Of a stretch of DNA of 64,000 nucleotides, positions 1-11,364 are shown piece after piece. The translations under genes and the position numbers were made by a program. How positions within the stretch are numbered: the first letter of the stretch is position 1; each line of letters starts with the position of its first letter. A model generated the notes under the pieces. The model made no database searches and had not been told where the DNA came from. It worked only from the letters and a program-made list of their open reading frames with translations. The stretch comes from Ustulina deusta (taxonomy: Eukaryota; Ascomycota; Sordariomycetes; Xylariales; Xylariaceae): NCBI GenBank assembly GCA_023159155.1, contig JAJNNX010000041.1, positions 186,001 through 250,000 of the forward strand. The letters are read 5' to 3'.

Positions 1-793
1 ACCCGGAGCAATCCCAGGCCTGTCGTTTCCTGAATTAGATATCCCAACATAGAGTTTTACGAAAATAATAGACATGTATATGCTTCTCGGCCAAGAGTAC
101 AGAGACGACTCCACGTACATGTGTTACGTGACACAGCTTTCTACGAAACGAGAAACTGATTTTGTATATCAGCAGAAACTTGACTCCCATAGTCCGGAAT
201 GACGAGAGCATAGCACTTAGGATGTCTGCTTCCAAATCAAAAGCATGATTCAACTATTTGTCGCCATCAACGCTCCGAATCTTATGCGATATAAACGGGC
301 TCCGTATCTGTCATTCGAGAGCCAGTCAGCGTTATGATCTAAACCTCTTCTATACTATGCCATCTAACACCTAACCAATAATAACTTAGGCTACCACGTT
401 TCGAAGCATCTAGGTCCGGCTGTTTGCCATCTAAACTCCCAAGAGAGTTTAGTCCAACTAGAAATTTTAGGAGCACAGTCGATCCCGTCGGCAGTACCGT
501 TGGGAAGAAGGCTAGGCTTAGTAACCCAGAGCCGCGGAAGCAACCTTGCATATCTGGAATTGGCTATAGCTACGGCCGCTAAATTCACTTATAGGCTGCT
601 TGCCTCCTGTCCTTCCCCGGTGCGCTATGATCACAGAAAGAAAAGATCGTCCTGGCCCCAGCCTTCTCCTACGAACTGGAGTCGCCGATCGTATCTTGTG
701 TAATATGCATTAAAACCCGCTAATTCATTTGCATTAGGTGTTCAGTCTCTTGAGGGAGGCCCAGTCTCAGAGTATCTGTCCAGAACCATGCAA

Positions 794-905
794 CAACCAG
801 TGTCAGGACCTCCGGACGCATGGGAGGTGAAAGACACTTGGTGTTGCGCGAAGGTCTCTAAAGCACCTTCGGGGACTACTCTCGATTGCATACAGAAGTG
901 GAGGT
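794..905 (-). repeat. Dispersed degenerate repeat, copy 1
   Basis: Read on the minus strand, this segment carries a core of GAGACCTTCG, then CAACACCAAGTGTC, then an ACCTCCCATGCG block. The same order of blocks recurs on the plus strand at 1921-2035 and 2263-2365. A short conceptual peptide, LETFAQHQVS, is shared with copy 2. Orientation is inverted relative to the other two copies. No parent element is recognised. Confidence 0.6.
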
Positions 906-1920
906 TCGTGAGAACCGGCATTGGGGCCGTTCTATTCACTAGTAACAGCACAGGCCTTCTGTCCCCCATCAGTATTGATTTGCAATTTACATGTCCTCAA
1001 TGGTTTAGTGTACAAAAGAAATGATTTTCAATAGGGCCCCGACGTCTTGTGGGGATTCGGCATTTCCTTAGCTACTCACTAGGCACCGCCTCGGTATTAT
1101 ATTGTTAGCTTCTGTCATCTCCGTGCCGAACCACCTTGAGAGCGAACGAATTGCTTCAACGTGGACTACATAGTACACGTGTTTGTCTGCCCGGTGACAA
1201 TCTCCATCACGCCATTCATCGCTGCCCACTCTTCCTAGTGTAAACTAGGGTGCATATGCACCTGTCCCATGATATGTAATTCAAACAGGATAGTTTCATC
1301 AGGGTGATCAAGCTCCATATCACTGCTAACGTTCTCCAGCAGCCTGTCCTTGAATGTGCGCCTCCTATCGAGTGACGAAACTCATCCTTGTTGCCGACTC
1401 GGTGCGCAAAGATGCCCCTTTCAAGATAGGGGAGGTCGACACAGCCGAGTGAGAATCAGGCCAACCATTCTGCACAATTAAACTCAACTGAAAACTTTTG
1501 CAGGACCACGTGGATGAGTAGATAGCCGCCATGCAGTCCTTCCACTCAGCACCGTAGCTATGTTCGTGATGTATGGTCTCGACACAGCTCTGGAGGGTGC
1601 GTGGGTCTTTTGGCTCCTATCCCATCAACAGGTCTGGTGCGTTCTTCATCATTCCAATAGTTTTCCCTCAACATAATCCTTGCACTCAAACTAGTCGAAA
1701 AAAAGGAGATGTAAGGAATTAGTACGTGTAGAAAGTCGATATGTACTGATTATGATCTTGGGGACCACGGAAATACTCGGGCCAGCTGTCACCATTCGAG
1801 CGTGATCCGTAAGGGTCCAGGAAGATTGAAAGGAAGGTTTCTAGAGCATAAGTCTACCATAAAATAAAGCATGTACACTCGTAAAGTGACATGCACAAGG
1901 AACACCACACAACACAGATA

Positions 1921-2035
1921 CTTTTGTGTAGAATGGAGATTGGCCCACGGAGGTGTTTGGAGACCTTCGCACAACAACAAGTGTCAATTACCTCCACCAG
2001 CACAGGGTCTTTGACCGTGGCGAAACCTCACAAAA
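1921..2035 (+). repeat. Dispersed degenerate repeat, copy 2
   Basis: Plus-strand copy of the repeat at 794-905. It contains GGAGACCTTCGCACAACAAC followed by AAGTGTC and ACCTCC. The conceptual peptide LETFAQQQVS differs from copy 1 at one residue, so the copies may derive from a coding segment of a lost element. Confidence 0.6.
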
Positions 2036-2262
2036 GAAAATGGCCCCGAGAATTATCATGGGGCTTTTTCACTGCGACTCAAACGCCGTGGATGGTCTAG
2101 ATATCAAACCGAGCTTCGTTGACTAGAGAGTGACTAACTTGCGAATAAAGTTGTCATTTGCTCCATCACCTATCTGGCGGTGACGCTGAAGTTATTACTG
2201 TCTACCCTGATGCGTGCTAGGCGTCAGGAACGACCACAACAAAGAGACGTCTGTATATAAGA

Positions 2263-2365
2263 CTTCGGTATAGAATTGAGCCCAGTCCACAAAGGTGTAT
2301 TGGGGATCTTCAGGCAATAACAACTGTCTTCCACCTGCCATACGCACAGAGGTCCTCACATTTGG
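2263..2365 (+). repeat. Dispersed degenerate repeat, copy 3
   Basis: Third copy, more diverged. The block AAGGTGTATTGGGGATCTTC corresponds to the AGGTGTTTGGAGACCTTC block of copy 2, and an ACCTGCCATACGCACAGAGG block follows. Several differences from the other copies are G/A or C/T transitions, as expected from repeat-induced point mutation or simple decay. The copy lies about 230 bp downstream of copy 2. Confidence 0.5.
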
Positions 2366-3320
2366 TGTTTATATATCCATAGAAATCCTCAACGTTCAAG
2401 TCGTGAAGAACCAGTGTAGATTGAGACAATATTCCCTCTAAATTGTAACTACCTTGGCTACTCCCACTACCAGGGATAAATGCCGACACCAAGAATATAG
2501 ATATACGATCAAACCATCGAAGATGTAGTTATCAATATGGAGACTTGCACACTTTGTGTAATAGCACGGAAAATGAATAGTATATTCAACAAAGAAGGGC
2601 TCGAGTTCAAGGGGCGTTCAGCCCAAAGCTGAAAGAGAACAGGTAAGTTATCACATCATCGCCAACTGGTATACAGCGATCCGGTGGATTATTTGCCAAT
2701 TACTTACTCCAATGAACCTATGTATTTGCGGTTTCCCATATCCGCAGACAGAAGGGTAAAATAAAATAAAAAATAAAAAATAAAAAAATCTACAATATTT
2801 ACCTACAGTTGCAACTGCCGTCTTCAAACTATCATCACCAATTACGGCCATTATTCCACAAAGCTCTTACCCAACATCCGTACGCCCTGGAATACTGCAC
2901 CTGGAAGCAGGTAGATAGAATATGCGTGAACTGTTTAAACCAGTGGCTTCCCTTTTCGAGAGAGGACAGCGTTAAACCTTTAGGAAAGGCCGCTCTTCAA
3001 TATTGCGCTTCGCAACGTCCTTATCCGGGACAATCCAAAGGAAGAGCGACTTCAACTTCTCCTCTACGCCTTTTATCTTCACGAGAGAGAGAGAGAGTAG
3101 ATAACAACAAAAGAGACAGATCTCGTAGGATGGCTTGCGGGCAGTCGTTTCTTGGATATCGAGTCTATCGGGTTTTTGGTTTTTTGGGGGGTTTTTTTTC
3201 CTGTGTTTTTGTTTTTTCGGCCAATGGTATTAGACAATATTCCTCTACATCTACATTAATCCCAACATTCAGTAACCATGACGACCAACTCTGCACCTTA
3301 TCGCACAATCTCAGATAATT

Positions 3321-4076
3321 TTGCTCTTTTCAATGACCAGATCGGGTCCTTGGTTCCCGGTTAGGAGCTTCCACTCTAGTCACGACATTGATGTCCTCGA
3401 CTATAATTACATACCATGTCTTCCACTCTTTGCTCGCTTCCTATATCTCGATAACAAATACCTACTCCCCTGTTTCCGGGCTTTATCACTGATCGTAATT
3501 GGCACAGAACTGCAATCACGAATCCCTCCGAGTCGATATCCGCTGTCACCGTCAGCTTCACGCGACCTCATCATGGAGTGTCGCATCAAGGTTCTGTACT
3601 TCTTCATCTATGACAACAATAGAGTCAAGTTATACTGGCTTGGGCAATCTCCGTGCCCTGACAAGATCGGCGATGTCCCGGTGATAGTCATACGATTGAG
3701 AGAAGATTATGTACCTCGCAATACCGTGGAGTCTCGTCTGTCGTGGAAAGCATGCTTCCATATCCTTCGTATGAGATTTGGTGCCCAATTCTGTTTCACG
3801 TTCCAGATCGGCAAACGTGGTATTCAGAATTGGTGTTTCCCGAGGATACTCTGGGTCCCGGGAGTTGACTCGGATCTAAACAAACTATGCCCCGTTAACC
3901 CTTGGGACCCGGAGCAGATGCAGAGTTGGATTAATGCGCAATATAGTCGCCCGGTGAGGCTAGAAGGTCGCGGAGGGAAGAAAAGTGCATACACGTTGCC
4001 CAGTAAGAGCCCCCCCCCTTTTCATGGTGAAGACGAGGAACCTATCTACAGAGAACAACTCGAAAAGTCTAGATAA
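3321..4076 (+). CDS. Hypothetical protein, 5' end uncertain
   Basis: I do not recognise a family. The 3' half of this frame looks genuinely coding, roughly from 3570: it has balanced composition with hydrophobic and aromatic clusters such as VKLYWLGQSPCPDK, an RLSWKACFHILRMRFG stretch, several tryptophans (WVPG, NPWDP) and an acidic end GEDEEPIYREQLEKSR before a TAA stop. The first ~65 codons look less convincing and may be intronic. An upstream ATG at 3279 opens a short frame (MTTNSAPYRTISDN...) ending near a GTTAGG that could be a donor, so a two-exon model starting at 3279 is possible. No signal peptide or membrane helix is evident. No neighbour suggests a function. Confidence 0.4.
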   Translation: MLFSMTRSGPWFPVRSFHSSHDIDVLDYNYIPCLPLFARFLYLDNKYLLPCFRALSLIVIGTELQSRIPPSRYPLSPSASRDLIMECRIKVLYFFIYDNNRVKLYWLGQSPCPDKIGDVPVIVIRLREDYVPRNTVESRLSWKACFHILRMRFGAQFCFTFQIGKRGIQNWCFPRILWVPGVDSDLNKLCPVNPWDPEQMQSWINAQYSRPVRLEGRGGKKSAYTLPSKSPPPFHGEDEEPIYREQLEKSR

Positions 4077-4640
4077 TGGCTCCGCAGTTGACACCGCGCC
4101 CCCGCAGTGGCAATTTTGCCGTTGACCGACACCACAACCGCATCTCGCGAGAACCATGGTTACGTTCTCCCGGACGAGCGCGTATTTCACGCTCCAGTCA
4201 CCCAGAACCCAATATCATCAGACGAAGAGGATGTTATTGAATCCATAGAACCCCAAGCAGGCGCGACCAGTGATAAACATTTCCGGCACAAATGGGTCAG
4301 AACCACCGCCCACGAGGAGGATTCTAGAGCCACAAGAAGCGAACGAGGCACACTAAGTGATAATACACATGTCCAAGGAAGATGACCCAAAACCATCATT
4401 TTCGAAGGAATACATGACGAGGAAATAGATGTTTCGGACATTGCAAAAAAATAGCAATACCCCAAGCACCGGCACGCTGGTGTAAGCGGGTTCCTTACCT
4501 TGATGTCTAAGGGGCCCGGTGTGAGTCCTGTAGGTTAGCAAAATAAGCAGGATCAAACAATAGTGAGAGCACGAGGGTGAAGATGGCAAATAAAAGAATA
4601 AGAAGGGGAAATCAAGATGGATGGTTATCAGTGCTAAGCG

Positions 4641-5852
4641 CTACGCCTGTTTGTCTGCATCATCCTCGCCTTTCTTTACATGGCGATGGTTTTTCTCGTT
4701 GACGTAATAATCTTCATCTTTGCCGTCGGCCAAGATATGACCATTCCAGACGGCCCGAATATGGTTGAGAACTATCACCAGCCATCCGATGACCAGAAGC
4801 ACGGTTAAGGCACTGCCGGTACCGATTACTCCAGGGCTCTTCAACGCCTTGCCGACTGAGATGACGGCAATGGTGAAGCCTACGTTTGGGAAAATGTACG
4901 AGTACCAGTTGAGGTGGAATGTTATCTCTCTCCAGACAGCCAGATTAGCCACAGCAGCAATACAGAAGAACCAAAGGCTGAGAAACCATATAAATATGCA
5001 CACGGCCGTGGCAAGAACACGGAGAACCTGTATGGTGACTTGGTCGGGGCCAAAGACGTTATAGTAAGCCGGGTAATCGTTTGCCATGCCGATCAGGGCG
5101 AGGCTCGTAAAGGCAGGCGGGCCCACGGCGATGAACATTCCCGGTCGAGAATTAGGCGCGGGAAAGCCGTATTCAATCAACCGAGACACATAGCAAGCAT
5201 AAAAGAAGATGGAAACGAGCAGCCCGAACCCTTGGGCGCCGAGGCCCGCGACGAGCATCGGGACGGCTTGGTCTGGCGGTTGCAGGCTAGCGCCCGTGGA
5301 CGCCAGTGTTCCGGCCAACATGAAGCCGAACACGGGCAAATCCCAGGCGGGCGTCATGTCGGATAGCTTCAACTTGGGGCTCGTGAACAACAGGGCGTAC
5401 TGGGCGACGGCGACGACGAAGGTGACGGCGAAATACAGCCAGAACAGGACCCGGTAGACGACGACGAGCCAGGGGCCGCAAGCCGGGATGCCATATCGCG
5501 CGATGCCGGAAATAATCGAGGCCAAGCTCAGGGTCGACGTGCCCAGGAAGAGCCCCTCAGTCGGATGGACAATGGACTTCTTGAGAGTGCCGGGGAACGT
5601 GACGAAGCGGTACGTGATGGCGGCGGCGACGAGCGTGAAGATGGCGAGGTCGAGGATGTAGACGAATGTCCCGATGGTCTGGAGCCCGCGAAACGTAAAG
5701 CCCTGGGTTTTCTCGGCCAGCAATAGCGCGAGACCGCCGGTCGACATGGGTAGCGTGAAATTGGCCCACGTGAAGTGCTGGAGACGCGCCAGCCATGCAA
5801 ACCGCCTTGTTGTCTTCCTCTCCACTTGTTGCACCATGATGTCCGCGTGCAT
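4641..5852 (-). CDS. TDT/SLAC1-family transporter (Mae1-like malic acid or anion transporter)
   Basis: Single-exon gene of 403 aa. About ten hydrophobic helices fill residues ~45-375, with short charged cytosolic tails at both ends. The start of the membrane core, FTWANFTLPMSTGGLALLL, is the typical opening of the tellurite-resistance/dicarboxylate transporter family, which includes fission yeast Mae1 (malate uptake), Ssu1 (sulfite efflux) and plant SLAC1 anion channels. The lysine- and aspartate-rich tail ends KKGEDDADKQA. Family membership is clear. The substrate (malate or other C4 acids versus sulfite) is inferred, and the Mae1-like subgroup is preferred only on general resemblance. It would act in the plasma membrane. 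The first ATG is used; a second ATG lies six codons in. Confidence 0.85.
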   Translation of the reverse strand: MHADIMVQQVERKTTRRFAWLARLQHFTWANFTLPMSTGGLALLLAEKTQGFTFRGLQTIGTFVYILDLAIFTLVAAAITYRFVTFPGTLKKSIVHPTEGLFLGTSTLSLASIISGIARYGIPACGPWLVVVYRVLFWLYFAVTFVVAVAQYALLFTSPKLKLSDMTPAWDLPVFGFMLAGTLASTGASLQPPDQAVPMLVAGLGAQGFGLLVSIFFYACYVSRLIEYGFPAPNSRPGMFIAVGPPAFTSLALIGMANDYPAYYNVFGPDQVTIQVLRVLATAVCIFIWFLSLWFFCIAAVANLAVWREITFHLNWYSYIFPNVGFTIAVISVGKALKSPGVIGTGSALTVLLVIGWLVIVLNHIRAVWNGHILADGKDEDYYVNEKNHRHVKKGEDDADKQA

Positions 5853-6604
5853 CGGCTGGCAATGTTACGCCCGACGGCGGTTAAAAAAAAGAAGGAAATA
5901 AAAAATCCGATCGGTGGCGTAGTGTAGGTAGTAGGGAGTGTGTTTGGGCTGTGTTTTGAGCCTGTAATAATTAGAGCGGCATCATCGAACGATGCGGTAG
6001 CTTAGGCACTTAGTAGTCAAGAACAAACCCGGGGGCTTTCTTTCTAAACAGATTTGGCGCAGATTCAGATAAGCGTGCACGGTGAATTTCCTCTGCCAAA
6101 TGGCGTGCATGGTGTATGCAGTCATCACCAACCCCTGGGCGGCGCCTGAATGGTACCCGATATCGGCCCGACTTTACCTGTCACTCGACGATAACAACAC
6201 CTGGTCTCGTCGTGATGAAAACAGCAGTTGATGAGGAACACTTGATAGTGTCGCAGGCGGTCTGCAAGGCACAACGAAGCTGGAAAACAGCCATAGGGCA
6301 GAATAGGTGAAGTGATGTATTCTGGAAGTGGGCCTCGGAAATAAAATGAACACCAACATATATGTAGGTATATTTATATATATTGCGGAAGCTATGTACA
6401 CTTGAGATACAGGATATGACCCAGAGACAGCAAACCCGACAGAGGAAGGCAACTCAACATCCACCGCGACAGGCATCGCTCAAGCGAGGAAAGCGGTGTT
6501 GTTCACGGGGAGCTCGACGCAGCATCAGGAACAACCAACCAACCGCCTTCTCCTTTTTCCCCCAGCGAGCGACTTGCGTCGTTCCCAGATGGCGCGACGG
6601 GCCT
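5853..6604. other. Intergenic region
   Basis: This is the promoter side of the TDT transporter and the 3' side of the GH6 gene, both on minus. An A-run at 5882-5902 and an AT-rich TATAT stretch near 6358-6385 are the only visible structure. No gene is seen. Confidence 0.5.
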
Positions 6605-7912
6605 TTAGAAGGCGGGCTTGGCGTTCTTGAGGAGCATCTCGAAGTAGGCCTGGTTCCACTCGCCGGCCTCGGGCGAGGGCTTGAAGGCGTCGGGCTTGCC
6701 GCAGAACGAGTCGTAGCGGGTGGCGCCCTCGTCGCTTGTGCCGTCCGACTCGCCGCCGGGCTTGCCCCAGACGAAGGCGTCGGCGAGGCTGTCGCCCGTC
6801 GAGGACGTCGGGCGCACGCCGAAGCCCGCGCCGTTGACGTTGCACCAGTTGCCCCACTCCTCGCGCAGGCCCGTCACGGCGTTGCGGCCCGTGTCGACGA
6901 TGGCGTGGTTCGGGAACCCCGCCGTCTGCAGCGCCGCCCCGAACTTCTGCACGTACGTCTTCTCGTTCTGGCACGAGTTGTACTTGGCGTCCGACGCCGT
7001 CGAGAACTCGCCGGGGCTCAGGTCCCACGCGTTCCAGCCCGCGATGTTGGTCGCCCAGCCGCGCACCTGCTTCGGGCTGCCCGCGTTCTTGTACACCTTG
7101 GCCAGCTCCTCCGCGCCGGGCTTCAGGTTGGCGTCCCAGCCGAGCCAGCCGCCGTGGCCGGCATCGATGTACATGACGACGTTGGGAAGGTTGAGGCTCT
7201 TGAGAGCGTATGCGACGCCCTCCTCGTACGAGCTCTTGCTGTCCTTGCAAGTCTGCAGGTCCGCGTTGGTCACGAGGTTGGGGAGCGAGTCGGGCTCGAT
7301 GATGAGGGCAAAGGCCGAGTTCGGGTTGGCCTTGAGCTTCGCCACGATGGCTATGTTTCTCTGTCAACCATGATGCTTCGTCGAGGGGAACTTCAGAGAG
7401 AGAGAGTATCCGCTTACGATCAATGTAGCTGGTCTTGTACTTGGAGATCTCGCTGTAGCTAAGTTCACCGTTGGAGGCCTTGGCGGCGCAATCACGGCCG
7501 GGCAAGTCGTAGATGACGAGGCCTAGGATGTTCTCGCAGGGGAGATCGGCGACGGCCTCGTCGAACTTGGCGATGTTCGCGATGGAGTCGCTGAACTCTG
7601 GGTCAGCCCCGACTCTACGCGGCAGGATGGAGGATTGGTATCGGGAAAAGCTTACAGCCATAGGAAGCTACCGACGTCGGCGACTTTGGCAGCCGAGGTC
7701 TTCAACGAGGAGTCGGTCATGGCCGCGACGGCCGCCTCGACCTCCTTGCGGAAGAAGGTGTTTGCGTGCAGGTTGTATTTCGTCCAGACGTTGGTGCTCG
7801 GGTCGAGAGTGACGGCCGATGAACAGGCAGCCGCAGACTTGCGAGGAGCCTTATCTGAGGGCGCAGCGAGCGCACCCGCCGCCAATAGAACTGTCGCAAT
7901 TTCCGCCTTCAT
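6605..7912 (-). CDS. Glycoside hydrolase family 6 cellulase, no cellulose-binding module
   Basis: Three exons (7912-7656, 7590-7418, 7350-6605) give 391 aa; introns are 65 and 67 bp. Residues 1-16 form a hydrophobic signal peptide ending AAGALAA, so the enzyme is secreted. The catalytic GH6 module starts soon after, without the CBM1 and linker of classical cellobiohydrolase II. Signatures: WLDSIANI at the first splice junction, YDLPGRDCAA with Asp119, YIDPI at the second junction, and IIEPDSLPNLVTN with Asp164 as the expected general acid. DAGHGGWLGW, GDWCN-like WGNWCN and WGKPGGESDGTSD follow. It should hydrolyse beta-1,4-glucan. The N. crassa gh6-3-type CBM-less group is the closest match from memory. 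Splice junctions are supported because they restore the WLD and YIDPI family motifs in phase. Confidence 0.93.
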
Positions 7913-9569
7913 TTTCGATGTGACCCTGATGACGATGTATCGAGCTGGAGCGTGTGTGATGGAAGGAAGAACAAAGCCATAGCCAAGAAGGCGACTTGCC
8001 GCTTCTTATACCGGTCTACGAAGGACAATATTCCAACCATACCGCTTATTCAATAAGGAACCAGGCCCGTAAACCGCCATCACGATACGTGCTCGGTAGT
8101 TAGCCTCCGTAGAGACGCATCTGCAGCTATTACCGCCACTGGGAATGCGAGGTCGTGACTTGCCAAGATTGATATATACATCGCCTCTCTAGACACTATG
8201 CTTGGTACAGACGATCGTTATTCCTATTGGTGCGACCACCGGTTCGGGCCTACACAACACGACTGAGCATGTTAATCAATCTAATATATATTCACTGCTC
8301 AATGTAAATGGGCCCCTATGACTGACTTGGCTTCGTCAAAACCATCAAGTACTTTTTTACATAGTTCAACGTTCGCAAAGCCTCGTGGCGGAAAAAGCGA
8401 CGTTCTCCTGTCTTGTGAGAATCAATGAGGCATGAAAGACTCTAGACCACAATGATGTCGAGTAGCTACTCGAACGGCAGCCTTTAGAGACTGCTGAGAG
8501 GAGTAACGGACAGTTGGTGCTGAACTCCACTGTGGTGAGAGCCTCCAAGCTGATCGAATCAATGTGTAATGCCAAGGTTTCCCCAACTTATGTCCAATGC
8601 TACTCAGTAAATCGACTCCAACCCAGGAACGTCCTTCGGAAGGAACCAGCAGGTGGATAGCCAAGAGCAAATTGCGCGAATCGTAGGATAGATGAGAGCA
8701 TCAAGTGACTTTGTTTGCCTAAATTCCTCGTTATTTGAAACAGCTCATTCAGAGGTCGACATTTTGAGCTCCCGTTTAGCCGCACGCGCTGCTTCCATCC
8801 AAGAATGATCAGCCCCGGCTAAAGCCCCCGGAGCCAAGACGGTCTTGACTGCAAACCCGAATGTACGAGGCTGCATACAGAAATAAATGGCATGGGATTG
8901 CTGTGGTTAGGCTTCTTATGCACCGCCCTATTTGATCATTCGGAACAGCGAGCCGGATAGCTGACATATGGAGTACCCAGGTAGAATGAAATGGCTTCCC
9001 TGCCTGGCGGTAAAAACTGGAGCAGGCAATACCATCGCAATAGTGTCGGTGACTGTTGACCGTAGAGTGGAGTGGAGAGTAGGTCTGATGGAACTTCCTT
9101 AAAGGGCCGTGGCATCCACCATGTCTACAATATACTCGTTGCTATTAGACTTGTGCCCGAAACTCCCACTCAATGATAGCAGGCTGAGAATGCTGTATGA
9201 TTAGAGTCCGCCTTGCGCGCCTAAAATTAGCTAATCAATCTTGGGAGGCCGTTGCAATATACGGTCAAGATGATCCATCACACGTCTCACGTTCAATGAT
9301 GCAATCAAGTTGGAGGACTTGCGAGATCGAGGTAGTACTGTATCGGATTCAACAGACCTGGCTGATGGCAGATACAATACTTTCTGTTTTATTGTTCTTT
9401 TCTGGTAAGGGCAATTCTGGAATCCCATCGCCTGTTGCCTTGCCTTATTGGGTATTCCTTTTTTTTTCTATTTCCTTGGCAAACTAAGCCTCTAAGTGCA
9501 TCGCGAAAAGAGCTGCTCCCAGTCCAAGATGCGGCTGGGGCCCCGCATCTGTATAGCTGTTTTATCAAC
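7913..9569. other. Intergenic region
   Basis: This is the promoter of the GH6 gene (7913 to ~8300), followed by more than 1 kb without a convincing gene. Short frames on both strands around 8366-8785 and 9197-9487 lack domains and normal composition. No repeat or RNA gene was recognised. Confidence 0.4.
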
Positions 9570-10755
9570 TTACATGAAAGGGGGAAGTTTGAAGGGGTAC
9601 CCTCCATTCTTGCCTCGGAAAATAGAGAGCAAGAGGCTGTACGTTACGGTCAATACAATACCCCATGCAATGACCATTATTTGCTGCATGTGTGTATCTT
9701 GAGTTCTTGGGGCTTTCAGGGCAAGGGCTATCGTGGCAAAAGACAGAACGGCATCTACGAAGAGTCAGCAAGTGACCTCAGTTACTGGGGTTCAGTTGGA
9801 CGCTTACATATGAAGGCGATGATCTGCGTCTCAAGCCCATATTGACTTTGAAATCCACCGGCAAAGTAGCTGATACCACCGCGGCCGTCTCCCGCAACAT
9901 ATGGTACTTTGCGAATCTGGTTGAACATGTGGCCACTGGTAAAAAGGAGGATACCAATCAGGCTCAGGCCCGCCCATACGTTGCGGTTTGTGAGGATAGG
10001 CAAAATGTACGGCGATATTTTGTACAGAAAGCCTGCTGCAGCAAGTAGAGAGACAGTCCATACAATCCAGCGAACATAGTTGACTGGCCGGTGAACGGAA
10101 GGATGGGGTCTATCGGGCAGATGGCGAGCTAGCCAGTCGCGGGCCTGCTCAGCAGTCGGTGGGCTAGAAATCGCATTAGCATTGATTGAACAAGGACGAC
10201 GCGTCCAGACTGCCATGTATGCATACCCGCTTGTGAAGTCATATCGAAGAGGGTCGGGATTAGCAACCGCATGAGGACCGGTAGTAGGCTGGAAGAGCAG
10301 GAGTACCGGTGCTGTTTGCAAACCGAGCTATGGAGGGGTTCACATGGTCAGCCGCGTGTGCATCTTCAGCTGCTCCCTGATCGAGGCACACTACTCACAG
10401 ACTTGAAGGTTTCCCTCCCCTCGGTGAAATCAAGTGTGCCGAGAATCAAGCGCGACTCGCCCTTCTTGTCGCCCTTGACCCAGCTCTTGGCGAGGATTTC
10501 CCATTCCGGCTGGAACATGCCGCAGAGCTGACAGCCATACTTGGCGTCCAAGGCTGTTAGGAGAACGGCGACAGAATAGTCTCGCGGGGCGGACGTGAGC
10601 TTCTTGTAGGTGGCATCGGCAAGCTTCACCGGCGAGGAGGACACCGCCTGGGTGTGGAATGTCTGGAAGCGGTCGGCCGACGAAGACGAAGACTTGGCAG
10701 CAAGGGCCCCGAGAGGAAGGGCGACGATGGAGAGGAGGGCCGGCAGCCAGCGCAT
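9570..10755 (-). CDS. OST3: Oligosaccharyltransferase subunit, Ost3/Ost6 family
   Basis: Four exons (10755-10399, 10327-10227, 10163-9808, 9754-9570) encode 332 aa; introns are 71, 63 and 53 bp. A signal peptide (residues 1-19, ending GALAA) leads into a lumenal thioredoxin-like domain with a CQLC redox motif (CxxC) in the segment KYGCQLCGMFQPEW. Four membrane helices follow (VRWIVWTVSLLAAAGFLYKI, a GLSLIGILLF helix, IIAFIYAVLSFATIALAL, MVIAWGIVLTVTYSLLLSIF), with the conserved tail GGYPFKLPP. In yeast, Ost3 and Ost6 are alternative ER subunits that capture cysteine-containing substrates so that the Stt3 centre can N-glycosylate them. The exon lengths sum to a multiple of three and the junctions restore family motifs, so the model is well supported. 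Ost3 rather than Ost6 is an inference. Confidence 0.92.
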
Positions 10756-11364
10756 GTTGACGTTGCGGAAAGAGAAGAAAGCGGAATTGGGAGTGCAGTT
10801 AGACAGAACAGAAGGCCAACAGCCTCAACACGCGCATCGGATTGGTCGATGGCTGGTTGGGAATGTTGCGGGTTAGGTAGGTAGTTGTCGTTGCTGTTGT
10901 GGTAGGTAGATGGGCAAGTAGGTAAGTAGGTAGCTTCAAGATTCCCGTCAGAGCTCGATGCCGTAAATGGTTGGTTAGGTGCGCAATGGTGGGGCAAACA
11001 AAGGTGTCCTCAATTGAGTTCTATGGCTCGCCAGGTCCGTCAGCTTGGCAACCAGTCTTGCCCCGCCCTGCATCTGCGCTAAGCTGAAAACGGCACTTTG
11101 TTGATCTTTCATTGTGTGCCCCCACAAAACACGGTTTCTCTCCGTCATCCCCCCATCCATCCATCCAAGTTTGGACCTCTTCACCAGCTGCTCTGACAAG
11201 GTAGTGGGCACACCCTGGGTATACATCAACAACTATTACACCGGGAACCAGACAACATCCGACTTCTTTGATTGAGCTCTGTGAAGGTGTATCTCGCAAT
11301 ACTCGGCCCTATTCCTTCTATTAATCCTTGAGTATAACGCGTCTAGTCCAGCCCGGTTGTCTCA
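10756..11364. promoter_or_regulatory. Divergent intergenic promoter region
   Basis: About 0.6 kb lies between the divergently transcribed OST3-like gene and the coiled-coil gene. It contains a cluster of TAGGTAGG-type repeats at about 10873-10935. CCATCCATCCATCC occurs near 11151-11166. No separate gene is seen. Confidence 0.5.

Larger units (their letters stand above)
1..3278. other. Gene-poor region with decayed repeats
   Basis: No credible gene is visible. Short open frames occur on both strands but none has a domain, a splice-compatible structure or sensible composition. The region holds three degenerate copies of a short dispersed repeat (listed separately), an AT-rich stretch near 2755-2795 with repeated AAAATA units, a GA run near 3086-3099, and T/G homopolymers near 3173-3215. 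It looks like old, mutated repeat DNA upstream of the hypothetical gene at 3.3 kb. Confidence 0.5.

Noticed and set aside
2809..3318. 169-codon plus-strand frame upstream of the hypothetical gene
   Set aside because: It runs through a GA microsatellite and T/G homopolymers, giving a peptide with low-complexity segments; more likely promoter or leader DNA.
6383..7462. 359-codon plus-strand frame antisense to the GH6 gene
   Set aside because: It is a shadow of GC-rich coding sequence: extremely rich in Ala, Arg, Val and Gly, no domain, and the opposite strand encodes a clear GH6 with correct splice sites.
6525..7661. 378-codon minus-strand frame through the GH6 gene
   Set aside because: It reads exon 2 correctly but then runs through intron 2 in the wrong frame into low-complexity Arg/Gly/Gln sequence; the spliced model explains the region.
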